In this document: in pieces, positions 7,567 through 15,655 of the stretch
Position numbering within the stretch: the first letter of the stretch is position 1
How the letters are laid out: each line of letters begins with the position of its first letter
Assembly: GCA_002166865.1 (NCBI GenBank)
Contig: NHTQ01000004.1
Span: forward strand, 62,001-126,000
Length of the DNA: 64,000 nt
Direction of reading: 5' to 3'
Source: Rhodobacteraceae bacterium WFHF2C18
Lineage (GTDB): Bacteria; Pseudomonadota; Alphaproteobacteria; Rhodobacterales; Rhodobacteraceae
Position numbers and translations under genes: made by a program
The notes under the pieces: generated by a model
The model's database searches: none
What the model saw: the letters and a program-made list of their open reading frames with translations, nothing else
What the model was told of the DNA's origin: nothing

Positions 7567-7632
7567 GCGATCGGCGCCCTTTGCACGCGGGGCCGGATGG
7601 GTCTAGACTGCCACGGGCGAAGGGAGGGCACC

Positions 7633-7902
7633 ATGGCCGGTGGATGGACACGCGACGGCGCGGTGAGCGAACAGATCGAGGCGTCGGTGCAAGACGAACT
7701 GGCGCGACTGAAAGCGCAGCCACGCCCCGTGGGCGAGAGCCTGATCCATTGCGCCGAATGCGAGGAAGAAATCCCGCAGGCACGGCGTCAGGCCCTGCCC
7801 GGGGTCAAGCTCTGCATCGAGTGTCAGCAGGAGCGGGACGGCGCTCCCCAGACCCGCGCCGGCATCAACCGGCGCGGATCGAAGGACAGCCAGCTGAAAT
7901 AA
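7633..7902 (+). CDS. DksA/TraR family C4 zinc-finger protein
   Basis: An 89-residue short DksA-like protein. The C-terminal zinc finger reads IHCAECEEEIP and LPGVKLCIECQQERD (C-x2-C, then C-x2-C), preceded by a short helical region. The long coiled coil of true DksA is mostly missing, so it is closer to TraR/YbiI-type proteins that bind the RNA polymerase secondary channel. The GGGAGG site precedes the ATG. It stands alone between the lipoprotein and a convergent gene. Confidence 0.85.
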   Translation: MAGGWTRDGAVSEQIEASVQDELARLKAQPRPVGESLIHCAECEEEIPQARRQALPGVKLCIECQQERDGAPQTRAGINRRGSKDSQLK

Positions 7903-7908
7903 GCAAGA

Positions 7909-8184
7909 TCAGGCCAGTTCCACCGATCCGTCGGGGCTCGTACCGTCATACCATCTCATTTCCGCCTCGCGGCTGTGCTGCGTGTCCTTTCGGCGCTTCT
8001 CCTCGGCCTCGACCTTTATTTCCAGAACCATCTCCCCGGGCAGGTCCAGATCGATTTCGCTGCCCGGCTGGCGCAGCGTGTTGCGCCCGGCCTCCACCCG
8101 ATCGGCCAGATCGCGTAGGCACGCGCTGACGTCCTGGCGGGATTTCGGATCCTTGCTGCTGAACAGGATGGTTTCGCGGCCCAT
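7909..8184 (-). CDS. amphi-Trp domain-containing protein
   Basis: A 91-residue protein opening MGRETILFSSKDPKSRQDV, with SACLRDLADRVEAG and a beta-rich charged tail (LEIKVEAEEKRRK; EMRWYDG). This pattern fits the amphi-Trp domain, a small family of unknown function. GAAGG lies five bases before the ATG at 8184; a longer start (GTG, 8202) lacks support. Confidence 0.72.
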   Translation of the reverse strand: MGRETILFSSKDPKSRQDVSACLRDLADRVEAGRNTLRQPGSEIDLDLPGEMVLEIKVEAEEKRRKDTQHSREAEMRWYDGTSPDGSVELA

Positions 8185-8333
8185 CTTGGCCTTCTTTCGC
8201 ACGGTTCACTGGAAGGGACAGGCAAGAGGGGCGCTCCGCTGTCCGCGCCAGCCTCCTGCGTCGTGACCCTTACCGTCGAAGTGACGATCCAGACCCGGAC
8301 TCCGATAATATGCGGCGAGATGCAGCAGGCGGC

Positions 8334-10172
8334 TCAATCCTCCATCTCTTCCAGTTCGTCGATGAGCCGCGAGATCATGCTGAGCCCCTTGTCCCAGAAA
8401 GCCGGGTCGGTCGCATCGAGGCCGAAGGGGGCCAGAAGCTCCTTGTGGTGCTTCGATCCGCCCGCCTTGAGCATCTCGAAATACTTCTCCTGGAAGCCCT
8501 CGGGCTGCTCCTCGTAGACGGCATAAAGCGCGTTCACCAGCCCGTCGCCGAAGGCATAGGCGTAGACGTAGAAGGGCGAGTGGACGAAGTGCGGGATATA
8601 GGCCCAGAAGGTCTCGTAGCCGTCCATGAACTCGAAGGCGGGACCCAGCGATTCGGCCTGCACGCTCATCCAGAGCTGGTTGATGTCGTCCGGCGTGAGC
8701 TCCCCTTGCCGGCGCGCGGCGTGCAGCTTGCACTCGAAGTCGTAAAACGCGATCTGGCGCACCACGGTGTTGATCATGTCCTCCACCTTGCCGGCCAGCA
8801 GCACCTTGCGCTCGCGCGCGTCCGCGGCGTTGTCCAGCATGCGGCGGAAGGTCAGCATCTCGCCGAAGACGCTGGCGGTTTCGGCCAGGGTCAGGGGCGT
8901 GTTGGCCAGTAGTTCACCTTGATCGGCGGCCAGGACCTGATGCACGCCGTGGCCCAGTTCGTGGGCCAGGGTCATCACGTCGCGTGGCTTGCCCAGATAG
9001 TTCAGCAGGACATAGGGGTGCACATCCGTGACCGTGGGATGGGCGAAGGCGCCGGGCGCCTTGCCCGGCTTCACGGCGGCGTCGATCCAGCCCTTGTCGA
9101 AAAAGGGTTCGGCCAGTTCCCCCATCCGCGGGTCGAAGGCGGCGTAGGCGTTCATCACCGTCTCGCGCGCGGTTTCCCAGTCCACCACCTTCTCGTCCTG
9201 GATGGGCAGCGGCGCGTTGCGGTCCCAGACCTGCATCTTGTCCAGGCCCAGCCACCGGCGCTTGAGCTCGTAGTAACGGTGGCTGAGCTTGGGATAGGCG
9301 GCAACGACCGCGTCGCGCAGTGCCTCCACGACCTCCGGCTCGACATCGTTGGACAGGTGGCGGCCGGTCTGTGGCGTGGGCATGCCGCGCCAGCGGTCGA
9401 CCACCTCCTTTTCCTTTACGGCGGTATTGTGCACGCGGGAAAACGTGCGGACATTCTTGCCGAAAACGCGGCCCAGCTCCCGCGCCGCGGCCTCGCGCTT
9501 GTCGCGGTCCTGGTCGGTCAGCAGGTTGAGCGTGGCCTCGATGCCCAAATCCTCGCCCGCGACCGAGAAGGTCAGGCCCGCGATGGTCTCGTCAAAAAGC
9601 CGCTCCCAGGCATCGCCCACGACGCCCATGTCGTGAAGGAAGCGTTCCAGTTCGTCCGACAGCTGGTAGGGCTTCATGGCGCGGATGCGGCGCAGCACCG
9701 GTTCGTAGCGCGCCAGTTCGGCGTTCTGCGCGTACATCCGCGTCAGCCGGTCCTCCTCAAGCCGGTTGAGTTCCAGCGTGAAGAAGACCAGCGGCGTGGT
9801 GTAGTTCGTGACCTTTTCCTGGCAATCGGAGAGGAACTTGGCGCGCGCGCCGTCCGTGGTGTCCTGCTGATAGCGCAGCCCGGCGAAGGACATGATGCGC
9901 CCGGCGACGTTGCTGATCCTTTCGTCGCGCTTGATGCATTCAAGCAGGCCATCGGCGTCCAGCGTGTCGAGCTTGCCCTCGTAACCGGCGGCGAAGTCGG
10001 CACAGGCCTTTTCCAGCCAGTCAAGGTCGCGCTTGAGTTCCGGTGCGTCCTCGCCCGTGTAGAGGTCGGTCAGGTCCCATTCCGGCAAGGCGCCAAGCTC
10101 GTGCGCGCCGCCCTCCTGCGCTGCGTCGTAGGCGGGGCTGGGCGCGGGGCGCAGGGCGGCAAAACGGAACAT
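8334..10172 (-). CDS. pepF: M3 family oligoendopeptidase F
   Basis: Cytoplasmic zinc metallopeptidase that degrades oligopeptides. It is 612 residues, the family's normal length. The zinc motif is H404-E-L-G-H408 in LAHELGHGVHQ, followed by the third ligand in LAETASVFGEMLTF. The N-terminal helical region begins ALPEWDLTDLYTG, typical of PepF. There is no signal peptide. The start at 10172 has a GGAGATTG-like ribosome site; the codon at 10178 is an alternative. Monocistronic on the minus strand. Confidence 0.94.
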   Translation of the reverse strand: MFRFAALRPAPSPAYDAAQEGGAHELGALPEWDLTDLYTGEDAPELKRDLDWLEKACADFAAGYEGKLDTLDADGLLECIKRDERISNVAGRIMSFAGLRYQQDTTDGARAKFLSDCQEKVTNYTTPLVFFTLELNRLEEDRLTRMYAQNAELARYEPVLRRIRAMKPYQLSDELERFLHDMGVVGDAWERLFDETIAGLTFSVAGEDLGIEATLNLLTDQDRDKREAAARELGRVFGKNVRTFSRVHNTAVKEKEVVDRWRGMPTPQTGRHLSNDVEPEVVEALRDAVVAAYPKLSHRYYELKRRWLGLDKMQVWDRNAPLPIQDEKVVDWETARETVMNAYAAFDPRMGELAEPFFDKGWIDAAVKPGKAPGAFAHPTVTDVHPYVLLNYLGKPRDVMTLAHELGHGVHQVLAADQGELLANTPLTLAETASVFGEMLTFRRMLDNAADARERKVLLAGKVEDMINTVVRQIAFYDFECKLHAARRQGELTPDDINQLWMSVQAESLGPAFEFMDGYETFWAYIPHFVHSPFYVYAYAFGDGLVNALYAVYEEQPEGFQEKYFEMLKAGGSKHHKELLAPFGLDATDPAFWDKGLSMISRLIDELEEMED

Positions 10173-10234
10173 GGGCAATCTCCTTTGGCGTTTCGGTCAC
10201 AGATATGCGGCAAGCCCGGCGGGCTCAAGCCCGC

Positions 10235-11833
10235 TCAGCCGTATTGGTCGAGCATCTGGTGAAGATCGTCCAGCGTGTTGGCCTCTGCCGGCGGCTTGTC
10301 GTGGCGCCAGCGAGCCATGCGCGGGAATCGCAGTGCCACGCCCGATTTGTGACGCGGGCTGCGCTGGATCCCCTCGAAGGCGATCTCGAAGACATGTTCG
10401 GGCCGAACCTGACGCACCGGGCCGAACCGCTGGAGCGTGTTGCGGCGCACCCACTGGGTGATCTGGCGGAACTCGGCGTCGGTCAGGCCCGAATAGGCCT
10501 TGGTGAAGGGGACAAGCTCAGTGCCGTGCCACACCGCGAAGGTGAAATCCGTGAAGAGGTTGGCCCGGCGGCCGTGACCCTGCTGGGCGTAGATCAGGAC
10601 GGCATCCAGCGTCAGCGGGTCGAGTTTCCACTTCCACCAGTCGCCCTTCTTGCGGCCCACAAGGTAGATACTGTCTCGGCGCTTCAGCATGACGCCCTCG
10701 GCCCGGTGCGCGCGGGCGCCCCCGCGCAGGCGGTCCAGTTCTTGCCAGCCGACGAAGGAAAGCAGGGGAGAGGGGCGCAGGCCCGCCGTCTCCGGCACTG
10801 CCTGCAGCAGCCCCTCAAGGCGCGCCCGGCGGTTGGAAAAGGCCAGGCCGCGCAGGTCGCGGCCCGCCTCTTCCAGAAGGTCGTAGGCCAGGAAGGCGAC
10901 GGGGGCTTCGGTCAGGAGTTTCTTCGGCACGCTCTTGCGGCCGATCCGGCGCTGAAGCGCGGCGAAGGGCAGCGGCGCATCGCCCCGCCAGGCCAGGATC
11001 TCGCCGTCCAGCACCGTGCCGTCGGGCAGGTAATCCCGGGCCCGGGCGAGTTCGGGGAAGCGATCGGTCATCAATTCCTCGCCGCGGGACCAGACGAAGT
11101 GATCCTCGCCGCGGCGGATGAGCTGACCGCGGATGCCGTCCCATTTCCACTCGGCGATCCAGTCATCGGGCGGGCCCAGGCTTTCCGGCCCCGCCGCCTC
11201 GTCGATGGGATGGGCAAGGCAGAAGGGGTAGGGCCGTGACAGTTCGGCGGTCGGGTCCGGGGCCTCGACCAGCGCGTGAAAGGTCGTGGTATCGGGATGC
11301 CATTCCCCCATCAGCCGATGCGCGAGCTCGGCCTCGTCCCGGCCGGTGGCCCGGGCCAGAGCCCGGGTCATCAGCTTGCGGCTGACGCCCACCCGGAAAC
11401 CGCCGGTCAGCAACTTGTTGAACACCAGCCGTTCGACCGGCTGCATGCGTGACCAGGCATCGAGGATCGCGGCCTTGCGCGCCGCCTCATCGGCCGAGTC
11501 GAGGTCGCGCAGGCGCGCGATCCAGGTGCTCAGGCCGTCGTCATGGGTGGCCGCGGGCGCCGGCAGAACCAGGGCGATCGTCTCGGCCAGGTCGCCGACG
11601 ATGGGGTAGCACTCCTCGAAAAGCCACAGCGGGATGCCGGCGCGTTCGGCGGCCCATTCACGCAGGCGGGTGGTTGTGATCGCCCGGCGCGGGCGCCGGC
11701 CGGCGAACAGCGCGATGGTCCAGAGCTTGTCGTCATCCGGGGCACTGGCGAAATACGCGGCCAGGGCCGCCACCTTCTTGCTGGTCCGGGTCGTCTGATC
11801 GACGGCCGAATAGAGCGCGGCGAAGCGTTTCAT
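10235..11833 (-). CDS. ATP-dependent DNA ligase (cisplatin damage response type)
   Basis: A 532-residue ATP-dependent ligase. The adenylation lysine is K230 in EWKWDGIRG; motif III DGEILAW, motif IV EGVMLKRRDS and motif V GDWWKWKLDP are all present. The N-terminal domain (about 1-200) matches the DNA-binding part of these ligases. The start codon overlaps the exonuclease stop (ATGA), so the two are coupled. This pair is part of the ligase-associated DNA damage response group; the usual partner DEXH helicase and PdeM endonuclease are not nearby. Confidence 0.93.
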   Translation of the reverse strand: MKRFAALYSAVDQTTRTSKKVAALAAYFASAPDDDKLWTIALFAGRRPRRAITTTRLREWAAERAGIPLWLFEECYPIVGDLAETIALVLPAPAATHDDGLSTWIARLRDLDSADEAARKAAILDAWSRMQPVERLVFNKLLTGGFRVGVSRKLMTRALARATGRDEAELAHRLMGEWHPDTTTFHALVEAPDPTAELSRPYPFCLAHPIDEAAGPESLGPPDDWIAEWKWDGIRGQLIRRGEDHFVWSRGEELMTDRFPELARARDYLPDGTVLDGEILAWRGDAPLPFAALQRRIGRKSVPKKLLTEAPVAFLAYDLLEEAGRDLRGLAFSNRRARLEGLLQAVPETAGLRPSPLLSFVGWQELDRLRGGARAHRAEGVMLKRRDSIYLVGRKKGDWWKWKLDPLTLDAVLIYAQQGHGRRANLFTDFTFAVWHGTELVPFTKAYSGLTDAEFRQITQWVRRNTLQRFGPVRQVRPEHVFEIAFEGIQRSPRHKSGVALRFPRMARWRHDKPPAEANTLDDLHQMLDQYG

Positions 11834-12831
11834 TGCTCTCCGGCCTCGTCCAGGGTCTCGCCGGTGAATTCCGTGGGAACGATGCGCGCGTCATATCCCT
11901 GTTCGCCAAGCCATTTGGCGAAGATATCGGTGTAGCCGTGGGTGACACAGACGGTTTCGGCGCCGGTCTGGGCGATCGCGCGGTTCAGGCCGGCCCAGTC
12001 GGCGTGATCGGACAGGACGAAACCCCGATCCGCCGCGCGCCGCCGCCGAACCCCGCGCAGGCGCATCCAGCCGCTGGCATAACCCGTCGAGGCGGGCCGG
12101 AACCGCCGCGCCCAGGACGTGGACAGCGCCCCCGGCGGCGCGACCACCAGCGCGCCGGGATGGTCCGCGGCCCGGGTTTCCGGCGTGACCTGCCGGGTGG
12201 CGGGCAACGAAAGGCCCTGTGCGCGCAGCACGGCGTTGGTATTCTCCACCGCCCCGTGGGTGAGGATCGGCCCGATGTCCGGGTCCAGCAGCGAGAGCAC
12301 GCGCTGCGCCTTGCCAAGGGCGTAGGCCCCCAGCAGGCAGAAGCGGCCCGCGGCGGCATTCCCGGCCCACCAGCCGTTGATCTCCCGCGCGACCTCGGCC
12401 TCGTCCGGCCAGTCGAAGACGGGCAGACCGAAGGTGCACTCGGTGACGAAGCCGTGGCAGCGCAGCGGCTCGAAAGGGGTGCTGAGCCTGTCCGTGGCGA
12501 GCTTGTAGTCCCCCGAGACGACCCAGACGGCGCCCTTCACCTCGACGCGGACCTGGGCGGAGCCGGGCACATGTCCCGCCGGATGGAACGAGACGCGCGC
12601 ATCACCGATCTGCCGCGTTTCGCCATAAGCGACGGTTTCCAGGGCGATATCGCCCAGCCTGTGGCGCATGACGGGCGCGGCCCCGTCCGTGGCCAGGTAG
12701 TGGCGGTGGCCGGGGCGGGCGTGATCGGCGTGCCCGTGCGTGATGAGCGCGCGGTCCACCGGCTGCCAGGGATCGATATGGAAATCTCCCGCCGGGCAGT
12801 AGATGCCGCGCTCGGTGAACTCAAGAACCAT
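11830..12831 (-). CDS. ligase-associated DNA damage response exonuclease
   Basis: A 333-residue metallo-beta-lactamase fold nuclease with a beta-CASP-like region. Metal motif THGHADHARPGH at 31-42, further ligands in HPAGHVPGSAQ, VVSGDYK and LSDHADWAG. It belongs to the exonuclease family found beside ATP-dependent ligases, thought to trim ends for repair. First gene of a two-gene operon with the ligase. No LexA box was seen in the 100 bases upstream. Confidence 0.93.
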   Translation of the reverse strand: MVLEFTERGIYCPAGDFHIDPWQPVDRALITHGHADHARPGHRHYLATDGAAPVMRHRLGDIALETVAYGETRQIGDARVSFHPAGHVPGSAQVRVEVKGAVWVVSGDYKLATDRLSTPFEPLRCHGFVTECTFGLPVFDWPDEAEVAREINGWWAGNAAAGRFCLLGAYALGKAQRVLSLLDPDIGPILTHGAVENTNAVLRAQGLSLPATRQVTPETRAADHPGALVVAPPGALSTSWARRFRPASTGYASGWMRLRGVRRRRAADRGFVLSDHADWAGLNRAIAQTGAETVCVTHGYTDIFAKWLGEQGYDARIVPTEFTGETLDEAGEQ

Positions 12832-12933
12832 GTCCGTAGGATAGGGCGCGTTGCGGCGCGTGCCAGCCCCTTGCAGTCCGGGGGCGGCTGGCTATCCTGC
12901 CGTCGAGCGGGAAAAACGGGACAGGGGGGCGCG

Positions 12934-13764
12934 ATGCGTTTCGTCAGATACGGGGATCCGGGCGCGGAGAAGCCCGGCATGCTGGACGCGGCCGGGCGGC
13001 TTCGCGATCTGTCGGGGGTGGTGTCCGACATTTCCGGGCCGGTGCTGGCCAAGCTGCCGGAGGTGGCGCCCGAGGGCCTGCCCGAGGTTGCCGGCAGCCC
13101 CCGCCTGGGCCCGCCGGTGGGCGGCGTGGGCAAGTTCATCGGCATCGGGCTGAACTATGCCGACCACGCGGCCGAGGCGGGGCTGACGCCGCCGCCCGAA
13201 CCCATTGTCTTCATGAAAGCGACGTCGTCGATCATCGGACCGAACGACACGGTCAGCCTGCCGCGCGGATCGGAGAAGTCCGACTGGGAGGTGGAACTGG
13301 GGGCCGTGATCGGCCGGCGTGCCAAATATGTCTCGGAGCCGGAGGCCCTGGCGCATGTCGCCGGCTACTGCATCGTCAATGACATATCCGAGCGCGCCTT
13401 CCAGGCGGAGCGGTCCGGTCAGTGGACCAAGGGCAAGAGTTGCGACACCTTCGGCCCGGTCGGTCCGTGGCTGGTCACGCCGGAAGAGGCGGGCGATCCG
13501 CAGGCGCTGGACTTGCATCTGGATGTCAACGGCGAGCGGATGCAGACGGGCAACAGCCGCGCCATGATCTTTTCGGTGGCCCGGATCATATCCTATCTCA
13601 GCGAGATGATGACGCTGCACCCCGGCGACATCATCGCCACCGGCACGCCGCCCGGTGTGGGCATGGGGATGCGCCCGCCCCGGTTCCTGCGCGACGGCGA
13701 CGAGATGATGCTTGAGATCACGGGTTTGGGGCGTCAGCGCCAGCGGGTCGTCCGGGATCCGTGA
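12934..13764 (+). CDS. fumarylacetoacetate hydrolase family protein
   Basis: A 276-residue FAH-fold enzyme. Metal ligands fit the family: WEVELGAVIGRRA supplies two glutamates and IVNDISERAFQ the aspartate; DIIATGTPPGVGMG is the conserved C-terminal loop. The short length and single domain suggest a 2-keto-3-deoxy-fuconate/ureidoglycolate-type hydrolase or acylpyruvase rather than true fumarylacetoacetase. GGGGGG precedes the ATG. The 3' end overlaps the convergent hydrolase gene by 47 bases. Substrate unknown. Confidence 0.88.
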   Translation: MRFVRYGDPGAEKPGMLDAAGRLRDLSGVVSDISGPVLAKLPEVAPEGLPEVAGSPRLGPPVGGVGKFIGIGLNYADHAAEAGLTPPPEPIVFMKATSSIIGPNDTVSLPRGSEKSDWEVELGAVIGRRAKYVSEPEALAHVAGYCIVNDISERAFQAERSGQWTKGKSCDTFGPVGPWLVTPEEAGDPQALDLHLDVNGERMQTGNSRAMIFSVARIISYLSEMMTLHPGDIIATGTPPGVGMGMRPPRFLRDGDEMMLEITGLGRQRQRVVRDP

Positions 13765-14716
13765 CGTCCTCCTGCGGGCGCGGGGGGGCCGAGTCGAACA
13801 GATCGCAGATCAGCTTGAAAACCCAGGCGCGGGCGGCGGGCCCTTCCATCATCACCTCGTGGCGCGCGCCCTCGATGACTTCCAGGTGCCCACCGGGCCA
13901 GCCCGCCATCCGCTCGCGGATGCGTCTGACATCGACGATCTTCTCCTCCTCGCCGACGATGGTGACGCAGGGCACCCCGGGCGCCGGCAGGCGGTGCAGA
14001 TCGCGCGCTTCGCGCAGAGCCTCGTGCAGCCACCGCAGGCTGGGGCCACCGAGCGCGAGCTCGGGGTGGCGGCGCAGCTGGTCGACCATGTGCGCGTGCA
14101 TGGCGCGATCGCTGGTCAGGTTGTTGGTCTCGAACGGTTCGGAAAGAACGTAACTTCCCGCGTCGGTGCCGGGGGCATAGAAGTGATCGATGCCCAGCTG
14201 GCGCCCGCCCCAGCTGACCGTCCAGGCGACGGGGCGCAGCGGGCCGGCGATCTCGATCCCCCACATGGGGCCGGTAAATGCGCAGGCCCGCACGGGCAGG
14301 TCCGCCATCACCGCCCGCAAACCGATGCTGCCGCCCATCGAGTGGCCGAGCAGGAACCAGGGCCGCGGCAACGCCAGATCGCTCGCCGCCGCCAGCATCG
14401 CGCGGAGATCGTGCTGGTAATCGGTGAAATCGTGAACGTGGCCGGCCATCTCGTCGTCGGCAAGGCGGTCCGCCAGCCCCTGGCCGCGCCAGTCGATCGC
14501 GCAGGTGCAGTAGCCGCGCGCGGCGAAATCCGCCGCGGCAAGCCCGTATTTCTCGACGAACTCGGTGCGCCCGGGCAGGAGCAGGATCGTGCCCCGGGGG
14601 GCCTGCCGCGCCCAGCTTCCGATGCGCAGGCGGACCCCGTCCCGCGCCGAGACCCACCAGGCCGCACCGTCCTCGGGCCCGTCGGTGATATCGGCGTAGT
14701 AGGGGGCCTGTTCCAT
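13718..14716 (-). CDS. alpha/beta hydrolase, lysophospholipase-like
   Basis: A 332-residue alpha/beta hydrolase of the serine aminopeptidase S33 (PldB-like) group. Nucleophile elbow LLGHSMGGS with Ser126, oxyanion region LLPGRTEFVEKY, and EGARHEVMME with the catalytic histidine. IDWRGQGLADR matches lysophospholipase L2-like proteins. The ATG shares an A with the SCP2 stop (TGATG), so the genes are coupled. Lysophospholipase activity is inferred from family only. Confidence 0.88.
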   Translation of the reverse strand: MEQAPYYADITDGPEDGAAWWVSARDGVRLRIGSWARQAPRGTILLLPGRTEFVEKYGLAAADFAARGYCTCAIDWRGQGLADRLADDEMAGHVHDFTDYQHDLRAMLAAASDLALPRPWFLLGHSMGGSIGLRAVMADLPVRACAFTGPMWGIEIAGPLRPVAWTVSWGGRQLGIDHFYAPGTDAGSYVLSEPFETNNLTSDRAMHAHMVDQLRRHPELALGGPSLRWLHEALREARDLHRLPAPGVPCVTIVGEEEKIVDVRRIRERMAGWPGGHLEVIEGARHEVMMEGPAARAWVFKLICDLFDSAPPRPQEDVTDPGRPAGADAPNP

Positions 14717-15003
14717 CAAGACAGGAGGTTGCCCAGTTTCATGGCCTGCGCCATGTCGCCGTCCACCGTCAGCTTGCCGCTCATGAAGGCGGCGGTCGGG
14801 TCCAGGTCGCCTTCCATGATCGACTGGAAGGTTTCAGCATCGGCGGTCAGGGTCACATCGGCGTCCTCGTCGGCGGCCCGGGCGCCATCGCCGTCCACCA
14901 TGATCGCGCCCTCGCCCTCGATCACGAACTTCGCCGTGCCGTCGAACGCGCCGTCCATCCGGGTGTTCAGGGCGGTGACAGCTGCCGGGATCACGTCACT
15001 CAT
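14716..15003 (-). CDS. SCP2 sterol-binding domain protein
   Basis: A 95-residue single-domain protein of the sterol carrier protein-2 fold, with GTAKFVIEGEGAIMVDGD, the DVTLTADAETFQSIMEG strand-helix and GKLTVDGDMAQAMKLGNLL. Such proteins hold a lipid or acyl chain in a hydrophobic tunnel. It is the first gene of an operon with the lysophospholipase-like hydrolase, suggesting joint lipid handling (inference). Confidence 0.92.
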   Translation of the reverse strand: MSDVIPAAVTALNTRMDGAFDGTAKFVIEGEGAIMVDGDGARAADEDADVTLTADAETFQSIMEGDLDPTAAFMSGKLTVDGDMAQAMKLGNLLS

Positions 15004-15073
15004 TTGCGTCTCCTTCGGAATTGTCCAACGGGGGCGTTGATTCCCCGCGCATGGCGCTTACTCTAAGGGTGTT

Positions 15074-15637
15074 ATGGGCGCATCGCATCGCTTTCTCAAT
15101 CGTTTCGTCGCGGCATTTCTGCTTGGATGGATCTCCGCTCAAGGGGCGCTCGCGGCTGACGAGGCGCGGCTCGACGAGCTGTTCTCGCGGTTGCAGGCCG
15201 CCGAACCGGCGGATGCGCGGCGCATCGCCAAGGAGATCGAGCACGAATTCACCAAGTCCGGCTCCCCGGCCATGGATCTGCTGCTCAGACGGGGGCGCGA
15301 GGCGCTGGAGGCCGGCGAGACGCGCGCCGCCATCGAACACCTGACGGCGCTGACCGATCATGCGCCCGGATTCGCCGAAGGCTGGCACATGCGCGCGGTG
15401 GCCTTTGCCCGCCAGGAGATGTTCGGCCCCGCGCTGGCGGATCTGAAACGGGCGCTGTCGCTGAGGCCGCGGCATTTCGCCGCGATCTTCAGTCTGGGAT
15501 CGATCATGCAGGAACTGAACCGTCCCGAGATGGCAAGGCGCGCCTTCACCAGGGCTCTGGCGATCCATCCCCACTACGAGCCCGTCACCAAGGCCCTCGA
15601 CACCCTGGGCAGCCAGGACGGAGGCAAAACCCTCTGA
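15074..15637 (+). CDS. exported TPR protein
   Basis: A 187-residue protein with a signal peptide ending near GALAADEA (cut after about residue 27). Two to three tetratricopeptide repeats follow, for example GWHMRAVAFARQEMFGPALADL and AIFSLGSIMQELNRPEMARR (both about one repeat). It probably acts as a periplasmic adaptor. It lies 18 bases before the SUV3-like helicase gene and may be cotranscribed with it. Confidence 0.85.
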   Translation: MGASHRFLNRFVAAFLLGWISAQGALAADEARLDELFSRLQAAEPADARRIAKEIEHEFTKSGSPAMDLLLRRGREALEAGETRAAIEHLTALTDHAPGFAEGWHMRAVAFARQEMFGPALADLKRALSLRPRHFAAIFSLGSIMQELNRPEMARRAFTRALAIHPHYEPVTKALDTLGSQDGGKTL

Positions 15638-15655
15638 CCAGAACGGAGGCGGCCG

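Noticed and set aside
8919-10262. A 447-codon plus-strand frame
   Set aside because: Antisense to pepF, which has a clear zinc motif and full-length family match.
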